Part shown: piece by piece, positions 43,896 to 53,197 of the stretch | How positions within the stretch are numbered: position 1 is the first letter of the stretch | How the letters are laid out: every line of letters begins with the position of its first letter | Assembly: GCA_024635995.1 (NCBI GenBank) | Contig: JAGXHW010000022.1 | Span: 28,944-92,943, forward strand | DNA from: Clostridiaceae bacterium | GTDB lineage: Bacteria > Bacillota > Clostridia > Peptostreptococcales > Tindalliaceae | Direction of reading: 5' to 3' | Length of the DNA stretch: 64,000 nucleotides | Notes under the pieces: model-generated | Databases searched by the model: none | Seen by the model: the letters and a program-made list of their open reading frames with translations, nothing else | Told to the model about the DNA's origin: nothing | Position numbers and translations under genes: made by a program

Positions 43896-44978
43896 ATGTA
43901 CCAACAAGACAATTATCTTAATGCAGGGTTTACACAACGATTCATCAATGAAGCTACATTATATAAAGGTTTGGTGCTGGGAAGGGTCATTGCCCAGTAT
44001 AAAGATTTACTCAGGATTTCCACCGGCTACAATGAATTACTGGCTGAAATATCAGGAAAACTACGGTACCAGGCATCTTCCCTTGCTGATTTTCCAGCGG
44101 TGGGTGACTTTATTATGGTAGACAGGAGCAGCAACGAGAATGGTAACGCACTAATACATCACGTCCTCACCCGTAAAAGTGTCTTTCTGCGGAAAGCTGC
44201 AGGCACATCCCACGATGTGCAGGTGGTAGCAGCTAACATTGACACGGTGTTCATCTGCATGGCTCTAAACAACGACTATAACCTGCGACGCATGGAACGT
44301 TACCTGTCCATTGCCTGGGACAGTGGTGCAGTGCCGGTGGTGGTACTGACCAAAGCTGACCTGTGCCAGGCTGTGATAGAAAAGGTGGCTGAGGTGGAAG
44401 GGGTATCACCCGGGGTAGAAATCCTGGTGACCTCCAGCCTGACAAAAGATGGGGAAAAACCAATACACGCCTATCTTTCGCCTGGCAAAACGGTGGCTTT
44501 CATCGGCTCTTCCGGGGTGGGAAAATCCACCCTCATCAATCGGCTGCTGGGAGAAGACCTTATTGAAACCAATGAAACCCGGAAAGATGACAAGGGCCGC
44601 CACACCACCACTCATCGGGAGTTGTTAATGATCCCTTCCGGTGGGGCTGTTATCGATACTCCGGGTATGCGGGAGATGGGATTGGAGAATGCAGACCTGT
44701 CCAAAGCCTTTGCAGACATCGGTGAACTGGCGGAGCAATGCAAGTTCGGCGATTGCACACATCAACGCGAGCCCGGGTGTGCTGTGCGCCATGCCATTGA
44801 GACAGGAGAACTGGAAGAAGATCGGCTGCAAAGCTATTTGAAATTGGAAAAGGAAGCCACTTATGAAGGGCTCAATGCCAAACAAATTGAAAAAAAGAAA
44901 ATGGATAACATGTTCAGCGATTTTGGGAGCATGAAAAACGTCCGGGATTTTATTAAAAATAAAAACCGACGCAAATAA
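43896..44978 (+). CDS. rsgA: ribosome small-subunit-dependent GTPase A
   Basis: 360-residue circularly permuted GTPase that checks late 30S maturation. Order of motifs is permuted as in RsgA: G4 (LTKADLC) comes before G1 (GSSGVGKST, about residue 205) and G3 (DTPGMREMG). An N-terminal OB-fold and a C-terminal zinc motif (CKFGDCTHQREPGC) complete it. AGAGGAGGA precedes the ATG at 43896; an upstream in-frame GTG (43878) overlaps that site. The right 36-bp repeat forms its upstream border. Confidence 0.93.
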   Translation: MYQQDNYLNAGFTQRFINEATLYKGLVLGRVIAQYKDLLRISTGYNELLAEISGKLRYQASSLADFPAVGDFIMVDRSSNENGNALIHHVLTRKSVFLRKAAGTSHDVQVVAANIDTVFICMALNNDYNLRRMERYLSIAWDSGAVPVVVLTKADLCQAVIEKVAEVEGVSPGVEILVTSSLTKDGEKPIHAYLSPGKTVAFIGSSGVGKSTLINRLLGEDLIETNETRKDDKGRHTTTHRELLMIPSGGAVIDTPGMREMGLENADLSKAFADIGELAEQCKFGDCTHQREPGCAVRHAIETGELEEDRLQSYLKLEKEATYEGLNAKQIEKKKMDNMFSDFGSMKNVRDFIKNKNRRK

Positions 44979-45114
44979 ACCCTGGGACGCAGCACTACGT
45001 ATTCTCCCATAGAGGAATCTTAGCGGTGGTAGTCATCATTAGAAGTTCTTCTTAGCTGTTAAGCAAGTTGCCAGTTTTGAAACAGGAAAGAATTTTGAGA
45101 GGTGTTGAAGAAGG

Positions 45115-45717
45115 ATGCAGGTGTTTACTTATGGCGAAAAAGAAACGGAATACCTGAAAAGCAGAGACCGTAAGTTGGGAGAGGTTATTGACCGTATGGG
45201 GTTCCTGGAAGTGGAAGTTATGCCCGATGTGTTCACTGCCCTTGTGTTCAGCATCATCAACCAGCAGGTATCAAGCAAGGCAGCGGACACGGTGTGGGCC
45301 CGGTTGCAGGAAATGGCCGGCACCATGTCTCCTGAATTCATTCTGGCCATGGACGCAGAAGCACTGCAAAAATGCGGCACCACCCATAAAAAAATCAGCT
45401 ACATCCGGGGCATTGCAGAAGCGGTGGTGACAGGCCAGGTGGACTTCACGAAACTTCGTCATATGAGTGATAAGCAGGTGATCAACTATCTGTCATCCCT
45501 TCATGGCATTGGTCCCTGGACAGCTGAAATGCTGCTGATCTTCTCCCTGAACCGTCCTGATGTGGTCAGCTACGACGACTTGGCCATTCGACGAGCCATG
45601 ATGAAGCTTTACGGATTAACCGAATTAACCAAAGAACAATTCCAACGCTACCGGAAACGATACTCTCCATACGGTTCGGTGGCTTCCCTGTATTTGTGGG
45701 ACTTGTCAGTGGAGTAA
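45115..45717 (+). CDS. DNA-3-methyladenine glycosylase, AlkA-like HhH-GPD
   Basis: 200-residue base-excision glycosylase removing alkylated purines. INQQVSSKAADTVW (about 43-56) and the helix-hairpin-helix LHGIGPWTAEMLLIF (about 128-142) are diagnostic, and the catalytic aspartate is in VVSYDDLAIRRAM. It lacks an N-terminal AlkA domain, so it is a short-type enzyme. No Fe-S cysteine cluster. GAGAGGTG precedes the ATG. Single gene. Confidence 0.88.
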   Translation: MQVFTYGEKETEYLKSRDRKLGEVIDRMGFLEVEVMPDVFTALVFSIINQQVSSKAADTVWARLQEMAGTMSPEFILAMDAEALQKCGTTHKKISYIRGIAEAVVTGQVDFTKLRHMSDKQVINYLSSLHGIGPWTAEMLLIFSLNRPDVVSYDDLAIRRAMMKLYGLTELTKEQFQRYRKRYSPYGSVASLYLWDLSVE

Positions 45718-45812
45718 ACCGTGGTGAAAATGATGATGGCATCAACCGGATGGTTGCATCATCTCATGACTGTGGTAACATGGAATTGAAGGAATCAGAG
45801 AGGAGTATGTTC

Positions 45813-47207
45813 ATGAAAACACTGATCAGACAGGGCACCATTGTGACGGCACAGGAGGAATTTGTGGGAGACATTCTGGTTGAAGATGAGAAGATCACTG
45901 CTATTGGACAGAATTTGTCGGCGGAGGCAGACCAGGTGGTGGATGCCACGGGACTGTATGTGTTGCCGGGAGGTGTTGACCAGCATGTTCATTTTTCTTT
46001 TACCTATAAAACAGCCAGGGTAAGGGGTTTCGAGACTTCTAACGCTGCCGTCGTGGGAGGTACGACCACCGTCATTGAATTTGTCAACCAGGAACCGGGT
46101 AAAGGCATCGCCGAGTCCATCAAACATTATGAGCAGCAGGAAGTGCTGGGCACTGCCATGGCGGATTATTCTTTTCACGGCATCGTTTTTGAAGCCACGG
46201 ACGCTGTTTTTGAAGAGATTCCCAGCCTGCCAGAAGCGGGAATACCCACTCTGAAACTGTTTATGGCTTATAAAGGTTTTCCCTACCATTGTGATGATGA
46301 AGCCATCTTCAGGGCGCTAAAAGCTTCCAAGGGTACCGGCGTCACCATCATGGTCCACGCAGAGAACGCAGATGTCATTGATGTACTTCAAAAGGAATGC
46401 CTCTCCAGGGGCCAGACAGAACCATATTATCATGCCGTCTCACGGCCACCCTTTGTGGAGGTGGAGGCTACCCAGCGGGCCATTAACCTGGCTATTTTAG
46501 CGGAAGCCCCGCTGTATGTGGTTCACGTGTCTGCTAAAGAAGCCATGGAAGCCATACGGGATGCCAACACCAAGGGCTATCCCATTTATGGAGAAACCTG
46601 CCCCCATTACCTGACCCTGGACACTGAAAACCTGGCCAAGCCTGATTTTGAAGGGGCTAAATACGTCTGTTCCCCAGCCCTTCGGTCTGAGGAGCACCGT
46701 GAAGCATTGTGGCAGGCGGTGAACAAAGGGTGGCTGAACGCTGTGAGCTCAGACCACTGTGGCTTTGACTGGAAGGAGCAAAAACACCTGGGTTTTGGTG
46801 ACTTTACAAGCATCCCCAATGGTGCACCGGGATTGGAAAACCGTCTGGGTGTCTTATGGACCCAGGGAGTGGAAACAGGCAAGATCACCAGGTCTAAGTT
46901 AGTGGACCTTTTTGCCACCACTCCTGCCAGGGTCAACGGCATCGATCACTGCAAGGGGCACATTGGGCTTGGCTATGACGCGGATTTGGTACTTTACAAC
47001 CCCAATCACCATTCCAAGATTTCCTGGCAAACCAGTCTGCAGGGAGTCGATTTCAACACTTATGAAGGCATGGAACAGATTGGACGGCCGGAAAAAGTGT
47101 TCCTCCGAGGAAAGTTGGTGGTGGACGAAGGAAAATACATCGGTGAAAAAGGGCAGGGAAAATTCATTTCCGGAAAACCCTTCGGACTCAGCTACCAGGG
47201 GGTATAA
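45813..47207 (+). CDS. hydA: dihydropyrimidinase / D-hydantoinase
   Basis: 464-residue amidohydrolase opening dihydropyrimidine or hydantoin rings. The metal motif DQHVHFSF (about 56-63), the carboxylated lysine in LKLFMAYKGFPYHCDD (about residue 150), histidines in YVVHVSAKEA and YGETCPHYL, and the aspartate in SSDHCGFD are all present. The ATG at 45813 is 8 bases after GAGGAG; a nearer ATG at 45807 and a distant start at 45696 are rejected. The gene for the next pathway step is not adjacent. A role in pyrimidine or purine-derived hydantoin breakdown is inferred. Confidence 0.88.
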   Translation: MKTLIRQGTIVTAQEEFVGDILVEDEKITAIGQNLSAEADQVVDATGLYVLPGGVDQHVHFSFTYKTARVRGFETSNAAVVGGTTTVIEFVNQEPGKGIAESIKHYEQQEVLGTAMADYSFHGIVFEATDAVFEEIPSLPEAGIPTLKLFMAYKGFPYHCDDEAIFRALKASKGTGVTIMVHAENADVIDVLQKECLSRGQTEPYYHAVSRPPFVEVEATQRAINLAILAEAPLYVVHVSAKEAMEAIRDANTKGYPIYGETCPHYLTLDTENLAKPDFEGAKYVCSPALRSEEHREALWQAVNKGWLNAVSSDHCGFDWKEQKHLGFGDFTSIPNGAPGLENRLGVLWTQGVETGKITRSKLVDLFATTPARVNGIDHCKGHIGLGYDADLVLYNPNHHSKISWQTSLQGVDFNTYEGMEQIGRPEKVFLRGKLVVDEGKYIGEKGQGKFISGKPFGLSYQGV

Positions 47208-47223
47208 TGAAAGATAGTACAGT

Positions 47224-47252
47224 AAAAGGGGCATTTAGATGTGTCCCTTTTT
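47224..47252 (+). terminator. terminator-like hairpin after hydA
   Basis: AAAAGGG near 47224 pairs with CCCTTTT near 47245, with a T-run behind; it lies between hydA and glgX. Confidence 0.5.
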
Positions 47253-47285
47253 GTATAGAATCCTACAGCGAAGGGACGTGGCAGC

Positions 47286-49445
47286 ATGAATGGTGAGAAT
47301 TACAAAAACCAGGAGAATTATGATGATCTGCTGAACCTGTATGTGAAAAACCTAAAGCCTATTGACGAAATCAATGGGTTTAAGGTAAGACCCGGTTTTT
47401 ATGATGACTACGGCACAGTGGTAATTCCTGGCGGTGTCAGTTTCTCCGTTCATTCCCAGCATGCCACCGCCATTACGCTGGCCCTGTTTAAACGGGAAGC
47501 CTCAGAACCCTATGCCATGATCCCCTTTCCGGATACCTACCGCGTTGGCCATGTGTATGCTATGATCGTTTTTGGTCTGGACATAGAGGAGTTTGAGTAT
47601 GCCTACGTGGTAGACGGACCTTGGGATCCGGAAGAGGGAATGATTTTTGATAAAACAAAATACCTGTTGGATCCTTACGCCCGGGCGGTGGCAGGCCAGA
47701 GTGAATGGGGAGTTAAATTGGCAGATTACAACCAGTACCACGCCCGGGTAGTAGCCAGTGAGTTTGACTGGGGGAATTCCAAACAACCTTACATCCCCAT
47801 GGAGGACTTAATCATTTACGAACTTCACGTCCGTGGATTTACAAATGACCCTTCCTCAAAAGTTACCCACAGGGGCACTTTTGCTGGACTTATGGAAAAA
47901 ATCCCCTACCTGCTGGAACTGGGGGTTAACGCCGTGGAACTGATGCACATTTTTGAATTTGACGAAACGCTTGATCGCAGGGAAGTGGATGGGAAGGTGC
48001 TGCTGGACTATTGGGGTTATAACCCGGTCTGTTTTTTTGCGCCTAACACCAGTTATACAGCAGACCAGGAATACAATCGGGAAGGGAAAGAACTGAAGAC
48101 CCTCATTAAGAAATTGAATGAAAACGGTATTGAGGTGTTTCTTGATGTGGTTTTTAACCATACGGCTGAAGGCAACGAGAAAGGTCCCTACATTTCCTTA
48201 AAGGGCTTGGACAACAACGTCTACTACATGCTCACTCCTGACGGCAAGTATTACAATTTCAGCGGCTGTGGCAATACGTTGAATTGCAACCATCCTGTTG
48301 TCCAGCGTATGATTCTGGACTGTCTCCGGTACTGGGTTATTGAATACCGGGTGGACGGCTTTCGTTTTGACCTGGCTTCCATTTTAGGAAGAGATGAGGA
48401 TGGCAATCCTATGAAAAAGCCACCTTTATTGCAGAACCTGGCCTTTGACCCTGTTTTAGCCAATGTGAAACTCATTGCAGAAGCCTGGGACGCCGGTGGA
48501 CTTTACCAGGTAGGCACTTTTTCCTCGCTGAACCGCTGGTCGGAATGGAATGGAAAGTACCGGGATGATCTGCGCCGATTCCTGAAAGGTGACCCGGCTA
48601 TGGCTTTGGAAGCAGCTGAGCGGATGGCAGGTTCCATCGACCTATATGATCCTGCCTACCGGGGTTTGAACGCTTCTGTCAATTTTATCACCTGCCACGA
48701 TGGTTTCACCCTCAATGACCTTTATTCCTACAACAACAAACACAATGAAAGTAATGGCTGGAACAATACCGATGGGGAGGACCATAATCATAGCTGGAAC
48801 TGTGGGGTGGAAGGGATGACGGATGATCCAGAGGTGCTGGCACTGCGTAGACGGATGATGAAAAACGCCATTGCGGTGCTGCTGGCCAGTCACGGCACCC
48901 CCATGCTGTTGGCCGGGGATGAATTCGGTAACACCCAGTGGGGTAACAACAACGCCTATTGTCAGGACAATGAAATTTCATGGATTAACTGGCGACAACA
49001 GGAAGAAAATCAGGAACTGTTTCAATTTACCCAAAAAATGATTCAGGTTCGAAAAAACCATCCAGTGTTGCGTGCGCCTAACCAACAAAAATACTGCGGC
49101 TTCCCCTTGATGAGTAAACATGGGGTTCATCCCTGGCACCTGGATGACTGGGATGAAAACCGGGTGATTGGGGTCATGTTTGCTGGCAGAACAAATGAGG
49201 ACCAAAGAGACGAAGTCATCTATGTGGCAGTGAATGCACACTGGGAAGAACAAACCATTCTTCTACCTTCTCTAGCACAAGAAAAGGCATGGCACATAAT
49301 GGTTGACACCTCACAACCGGCTGGTGATGAAATCAATCTGGAAGAGGAAAAAATGCCTCGGGTTATAGAAGATGTCAATATGCATCCCAGATCAGTTATG
49401 TTGTTTAAAGCCATATCTTACGGCTCATCACCAGTTAAGAAGTAG
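47286..49445 (+). CDS. glgX: glycogen debranching enzyme, isoamylase/GlgX type
   Basis: 719-residue GH13 debranching enzyme hydrolysing alpha-1,6 links. An N-terminal CBM48-like domain (about 35-150) precedes the barrel; signatures are DVVFNHTAEG, the nucleophile in DGFRFDLASILGRD (about 362), the acid in LIAEAWDAGG and the third acid in FITCHDGFTLNDL. The pattern GLDNNVYYM is typical of GlgX/isoamylases. GAAGGGA is a modest ribosome site. It is one of two glycogen genes in the window; the other is the branching enzyme at 34713-36734. Confidence 0.9.
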   Translation: MNGENYKNQENYDDLLNLYVKNLKPIDEINGFKVRPGFYDDYGTVVIPGGVSFSVHSQHATAITLALFKREASEPYAMIPFPDTYRVGHVYAMIVFGLDIEEFEYAYVVDGPWDPEEGMIFDKTKYLLDPYARAVAGQSEWGVKLADYNQYHARVVASEFDWGNSKQPYIPMEDLIIYELHVRGFTNDPSSKVTHRGTFAGLMEKIPYLLELGVNAVELMHIFEFDETLDRREVDGKVLLDYWGYNPVCFFAPNTSYTADQEYNREGKELKTLIKKLNENGIEVFLDVVFNHTAEGNEKGPYISLKGLDNNVYYMLTPDGKYYNFSGCGNTLNCNHPVVQRMILDCLRYWVIEYRVDGFRFDLASILGRDEDGNPMKKPPLLQNLAFDPVLANVKLIAEAWDAGGLYQVGTFSSLNRWSEWNGKYRDDLRRFLKGDPAMALEAAERMAGSIDLYDPAYRGLNASVNFITCHDGFTLNDLYSYNNKHNESNGWNNTDGEDHNHSWNCGVEGMTDDPEVLALRRRMMKNAIAVLLASHGTPMLLAGDEFGNTQWGNNNAYCQDNEISWINWRQQEENQELFQFTQKMIQVRKNHPVLRAPNQQKYCGFPLMSKHGVHPWHLDDWDENRVIGVMFAGRTNEDQRDEVIYVAVNAHWEEQTILLPSLAQEKAWHIMVDTSQPAGDEINLEEEKMPRVIEDVNMHPRSVMLFKAISYGSSPVKK

Positions 49446-49612
49446 TGGTTAACAGGGTAGTCATTGACTATTTTTGATGAAAAAGAATAGCTCATTGTTA
49501 CTTATTCACAATGAATAAATGATACAATTAACATACAATAAAGGAATAGATTATCATATCGTTGATAGCAGTGTGGTTAAGCCTAAAATGATATTTGAAT
49601 GAGGTGGATGCT

Positions 49613-50632
49613 ATGAGGAAAATTAAGGTGGAAGAGGCTGTTGGCACCATGTTGGGCCATGACCTGACAAAAATTGTACCCGGGGAATTCAAAGGTGCTG
49701 CTTATAAAAAGGGGCAGGTGGTGAAACCTGAAGATGTGGAAAATTTGAAAGCAATGGGCAAACACCACATTTGGGTCATTGATTTGAAGGAATATGAGAT
49801 TCATGAAGATGAGGCTGCTATGCGCATTGCCCGGGCATTGGCAGGCGATGAGGTGCATTTTACAGGTCCTTCTGAGGGAAAAATGAGTTTGCATGCAAGG
49901 GAAAAAGGCCTTCTTAAAGTGGATGCAGCACTACTGGAGACGTTAAACAACCATGATGATGTGGTAATTTCCACCATGCGCAACAACACAGTGGTGGAAG
50001 CAGAGACCACGGTGGCTGCTACCAGGATCCTTCCTCTGAAAACTGGGGTGGAAGTGGTGGAAGAGATTGAAAGTATTTGCAAGGAGAATGGGAAGGTCAT
50101 CCAGTTGAAAAAACTTCAGCCTTTAAGAGTAGGTGTGCTGATCACTGGCACTGAAGTATATGAGGGACTGATTGAAGATAAATTCAGTAAGGTATTGGTG
50201 AAAAAACTGGAAGAACTGGGAGGCGTTATGATTGACATTGTCTTCGCCCCGGATGAGGAAGAGCGCATCAGCGAAGAGATCAATACCCTGGTGAACAACG
50301 GCGCCCAACTGGTACTGGCAGCAGGCGGCATGTCGGTGGACGCTGATGATATGACGCCCAAAGGCATTAAAAGCGCCAGTACAGAAGTCATCACCTATGG
50401 CGCACCTGTGTTGCCGGGTGCCATGTTGATGCTGGCTTATCAAAATGAAACTCCTATTATGGGTGTGCCGGCCTGCGCCATGTACCATAAAATTACTGCA
50501 TTGGATTTAGTGTTGCCACGTATTTTTGCAGGTGAAAAGCCTACAAAAAGGGAGATCAAAGCGCTGGGGCATGGGGGGCTTTGCCAACACTGTGAAATTT
50601 GCCGATACCCCATCTGTCCTCTCCCCAGGTAA
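49613..50632 (+). CDS. molybdopterin-binding protein with MoaB/Mog domain and C-terminal cysteine motif
   Basis: 339 residues. The first ~160 residues begin MRKIKVEEAVGTMLGHDL, a MoeA-like opening. Residues about 175-310 are a MoaB/Mog-type fold (GVLITGTEVYEG and AAGGMSVDADDMTPKG). The last 20 residues carry C324, C327, C330 and C335 (CQHCEICRYPICPL), a probable metal or Fe-S site. Related clostridial proteins are annotated only as molybdopterin-binding; a role in cofactor handling is inferred. The ATG at 49613 follows GAGGTGG. Convergent with the YjjG gene (4 bp between stops). Confidence 0.78.
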   Translation: MRKIKVEEAVGTMLGHDLTKIVPGEFKGAAYKKGQVVKPEDVENLKAMGKHHIWVIDLKEYEIHEDEAAMRIARALAGDEVHFTGPSEGKMSLHAREKGLLKVDAALLETLNNHDDVVISTMRNNTVVEAETTVAATRILPLKTGVEVVEEIESICKENGKVIQLKKLQPLRVGVLITGTEVYEGLIEDKFSKVLVKKLEELGGVMIDIVFAPDEEERISEEINTLVNNGAQLVLAAGGMSVDADDMTPKGIKSASTEVITYGAPVLPGAMLMLAYQNETPIMGVPACAMYHKITALDLVLPRIFAGEKPTKREIKALGHGGLCQHCEICRYPICPLPR

Positions 50633-50636
50633 AGAT

Positions 50637-51323
50637 TTATTCAATTATTTTAAATAGTTCCTTTAGATGATGAATTTCATAAGTGGGAAGAATATCAGTT
50701 TTATTCTCTACGTCAGCGGGGTTATACCAACAGGTATCAATCCCGCTGTTTTTACCTCCTAGGATATCCGAATGAAGATTGTCCCCGATCATGAGAATAT
50801 GACGAGGGTCAAGGGTTGAAAAGTGGCGTAGTGCATGATGAAAAATGGCAGGATTCGGTTTTGAAATGCCAATTTCTTCAGAGATGGTAATTTCTTTGAA
50901 GAAGGGGGCAATGATAGATTGTCGGATCCTTTTGTTCTGGACGTTGGTCAAACCGTTGGTAATTAACACCAGTTGACATCGAGTATGAAGTTCCTTAACC
51001 AATTCATAAGCTCCATCAAAGAGAAAAGAAGCATGAGACAGGTACTTCATGTAGCATGCAGCAAAATCAGAGACATCAATGTCTGATTTTAGATGTGCTG
51101 CAAGTCGTCGGAACCGTTCAAGTTTCAGTTCTTTTTGTGTGATCAATCCTTCATCCAGCTCTTTCCATATAGCCGTATTAATTTCGTGATAAATGGGCAG
51201 ATGGATGTTTTCATCATAGTCAAAACCAAAAGTCTGCATGGTCTTTTCAAAAGCAACACGTTCTGATTTTTTAAAATCAAACAATGTGTCGTCTGCATCG
51301 AAGATCAGTAAACTGTACTTCAT
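50637..51323 (-). CDS. yjjG: YjjG-family noncanonical pyrimidine nucleotidase
   Basis: 228-residue HAD-superfamily phosphatase. The nucleophile is in LIFDADDTLFDF (the YjjG signature), motif II is VLITNGLTNVQ, the lysine of motif III in GISKPNPAIF, and motif IV in MIGDNLHSDI. YjjG removes phosphate from abnormal pyrimidine nucleotides such as 5-fluoro-dUMP. The ATG at 51323 has GAGGAGG in front; the start 10 codons upstream lies beyond that site. Single gene. Confidence 0.85.
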   Translation of the reverse strand: MKYSLLIFDADDTLFDFKKSERVAFEKTMQTFGFDYDENIHLPIYHEINTAIWKELDEGLITQKELKLERFRRLAAHLKSDIDVSDFAACYMKYLSHASFLFDGAYELVKELHTRCQLVLITNGLTNVQNKRIRQSIIAPFFKEITISEEIGISKPNPAIFHHALRHFSTLDPRHILMIGDNLHSDILGGKNSGIDTCWYNPADVENKTDILPTYEIHHLKELFKIIE

Positions 51324-51484
51324 AACGGAGCCTCCTCGTATAAAATCCTTCATTTTGATTATTCTATCATATTGTGGTAATGTGCCGCTATTAAACTGAC
51401 AGTTTGTTTGCTATAATGATAGCTATCTACCTTAACCAATAAGCTGTAGCATAAATCACAGAGAACCATGAGGAGGAGATAGGA

Positions 51485-52159
51485 ATGACGGAAACCCTGG
51501 CCAATAAACTGGTGGAAGCCATGATGGATGCAAACCGTGACCTTGCCCATGATCTGCTGGAAACTTATGCTGAGGAACACGGGTATTTACAGGCAGCTTC
51601 ACGTATTCTTGAACCAGCTCTAGTGATTATTGGCGAAAAATGGGAGTCTTCCAGGGATGTATCCCTTGCCCAGGCCTATGTTGCCGCAAAAGTTGCCGGT
51701 GATTTTATGACGCTGTCAGCTTCAAAAGAGCCAGCATCACAGGATCACAAGAATCGAAAAGGCACGGTTGTCATTGGCAATATCGAAGACGATTATCATT
51801 CCCTGGGAAGAAACATGGTCAGTATCTTTCTGGAGAAGGATGGCTGGGTGGTTCACGACCTGGGCAATGACGTACTGGCCTCAGAATTTGTGGACAAAGC
51901 ACTGGAACATGAAGCTGATATTATCGCAGTGTCGGCCATGATGTACTCCACAGCCATGAACATCAGAAAAGTCAGGGAGGAATTAATAAACAGAAAGCTG
52001 CAAGACAAGATAAAATTGGTGGTGGGCGGTGCTGTGTTTACGTTGCGGCCAGATTTGGTGGACGAAGTTGGTGGTGATGGAACAGCCCTTAATGCCATCA
52101 AGGCTCCCGAAATTTTCAATACAATCTACTACGGTATGAAACAAAAGGAGGCGCTATAG
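51485..52159 (+). CDS. methyltransferase-cognate corrinoid protein
   Basis: 224-residue two-domain B12 protein like MtaC/MtbC/MtmC. An N-terminal four-helix cap (about 1-85) is followed by a Rossmann B12 domain. The cobalt-ligand motif DxHxxG is intact in EDDYHSLGRNM (about residue 105), and SAMMYSTAMNI and VVGGAVFT fit the later loops. In methylotrophic systems such proteins carry a methyl group between a substrate-specific MtxB and an MtxA. Here no MtxB or RamA is next to it. AGGAGGAG precedes the ATG. Its TAG stop directly abuts the next ATG (TAGATG) in the same reading frame. Confidence 0.88.
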   Translation: MTETLANKLVEAMMDANRDLAHDLLETYAEEHGYLQAASRILEPALVIIGEKWESSRDVSLAQAYVAAKVAGDFMTLSASKEPASQDHKNRKGTVVIGNIEDDYHSLGRNMVSIFLEKDGWVVHDLGNDVLASEFVDKALEHEADIIAVSAMMYSTAMNIRKVREELINRKLQDKIKLVVGGAVFTLRPDLVDEVGGDGTALNAIKAPEIFNTIYYGMKQKEAL

Positions 52160-53197
52160 ATGACAGGTTTGGAAAGAGTACTGTCTGCCGTTCAAGGTAA
52201 CATCCCTGATCGACCAGCCGTCTCCATGACCCTGTCCCTCTATGGGGCTAAAATGGTTAATGCGCCGCTAAAGTAGTATTATACCCAGGCCAGGCTATAT
52301 GCTGAAGGACAGCAGGCTGTAAAAGAAACCTTTGACGCAGACATTTTGTTTACCCCCTTCACAGTGGCATCCATTGGGGAGGCCTTTGGAAGTCAACTTG
52401 TTTTTTTTGATAATCATCCTCCCAATGTGTCAGTTCCCGGATGTAAATCAGCAGAACAGGTTACCAGTCTGGCAAAGAATCCGGTAATTCAGAAAAAAAG
52501 CATGCACTTTCTTATGGAAGCTACCGGATACATGAAAAAGTATAACAATAATAATGCTGCTATTGGCGGAGTTTTTCTCAGCCCTGTTGATTTACCGGCC
52601 ATAATCATAGGAATGGAAGGCTGGCTGAACACGCTTCTTTTCGAAGAACGGGAAGCCAATTTGATCCTGGAGAGCATGATTCCATTCTTTGTGAACTCAG
52701 CCAACGCATTTTTAGAGGCAGGAGCGCATTTATTGATATTGCCACTGGCATTTTGCAATCCCCACATTGTGACTCGAAGCATGGTAGAGAAGATCATGAT
52801 CCCTGTGCTGAAAGAAGCCTTTCAGCAAGTTCAGGGTCCGATTGTGCTGCATCATGTAGGCTTGCCTCTGTCCCCTTTTCTTGAACCGCTTAAAGACCTG
52901 CCCAATGTGGTGGGTTATGCGCTGGATTCGACAGATTCATTTTCAAAGGCCAGACAAACCCTGGGTGCAGCCCCGGTCTTATTAGGGAATATCGACGGCC
53001 CCACTTTGAACAGGCAATCACCGGAAGACATCATGGCACGTTGCCAACGCGTTTACGAAAACCGGAAAAATGACAGGCACTTTATCTTGGCAACGTCTGG
53101 TGCGGATATACCCCTTCAAACACCGGAGGAAAACATTCATGCACTGGTTAAATCAGCGTCTGTCTATGGAATGGAGCATCCTCATGAAACAGAGTGA
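52160..53197 (+). pseudogene. UroD/MtaA-type methyltransferase homologue with an in-frame UAG
   Basis: The ATG at 52160 follows GGAGGCG and touches the corrinoid gene's stop. The frame is open except for TAG at 52274 (codon 39, GAPLK-type context NAPLK-stop-YYTQ). Read through, the product is 345 residues, normal for UroD/MtaA/CmuA proteins, with SIGEAFGSQL, SPVDLPAII and LLGNIDGPTL. The zinc site of true MtaA-type enzymes (HxC and a later Cys) is not kept: the first reads LHHVG and the second LATSGADI, so thiol methylation is doubtful. It may be a nonsense mutant, or the UAG may be read (for example as pyrrolysine); nothing in the window decides this. Confidence 0.7.

Noticed and set aside
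52346..53197. A separate shorter UroD-like gene starting at TTG 52346
   Set aside because: No ribosome site there, and family sequence continues upstream through the UAG to a well-placed ATG at 52160.
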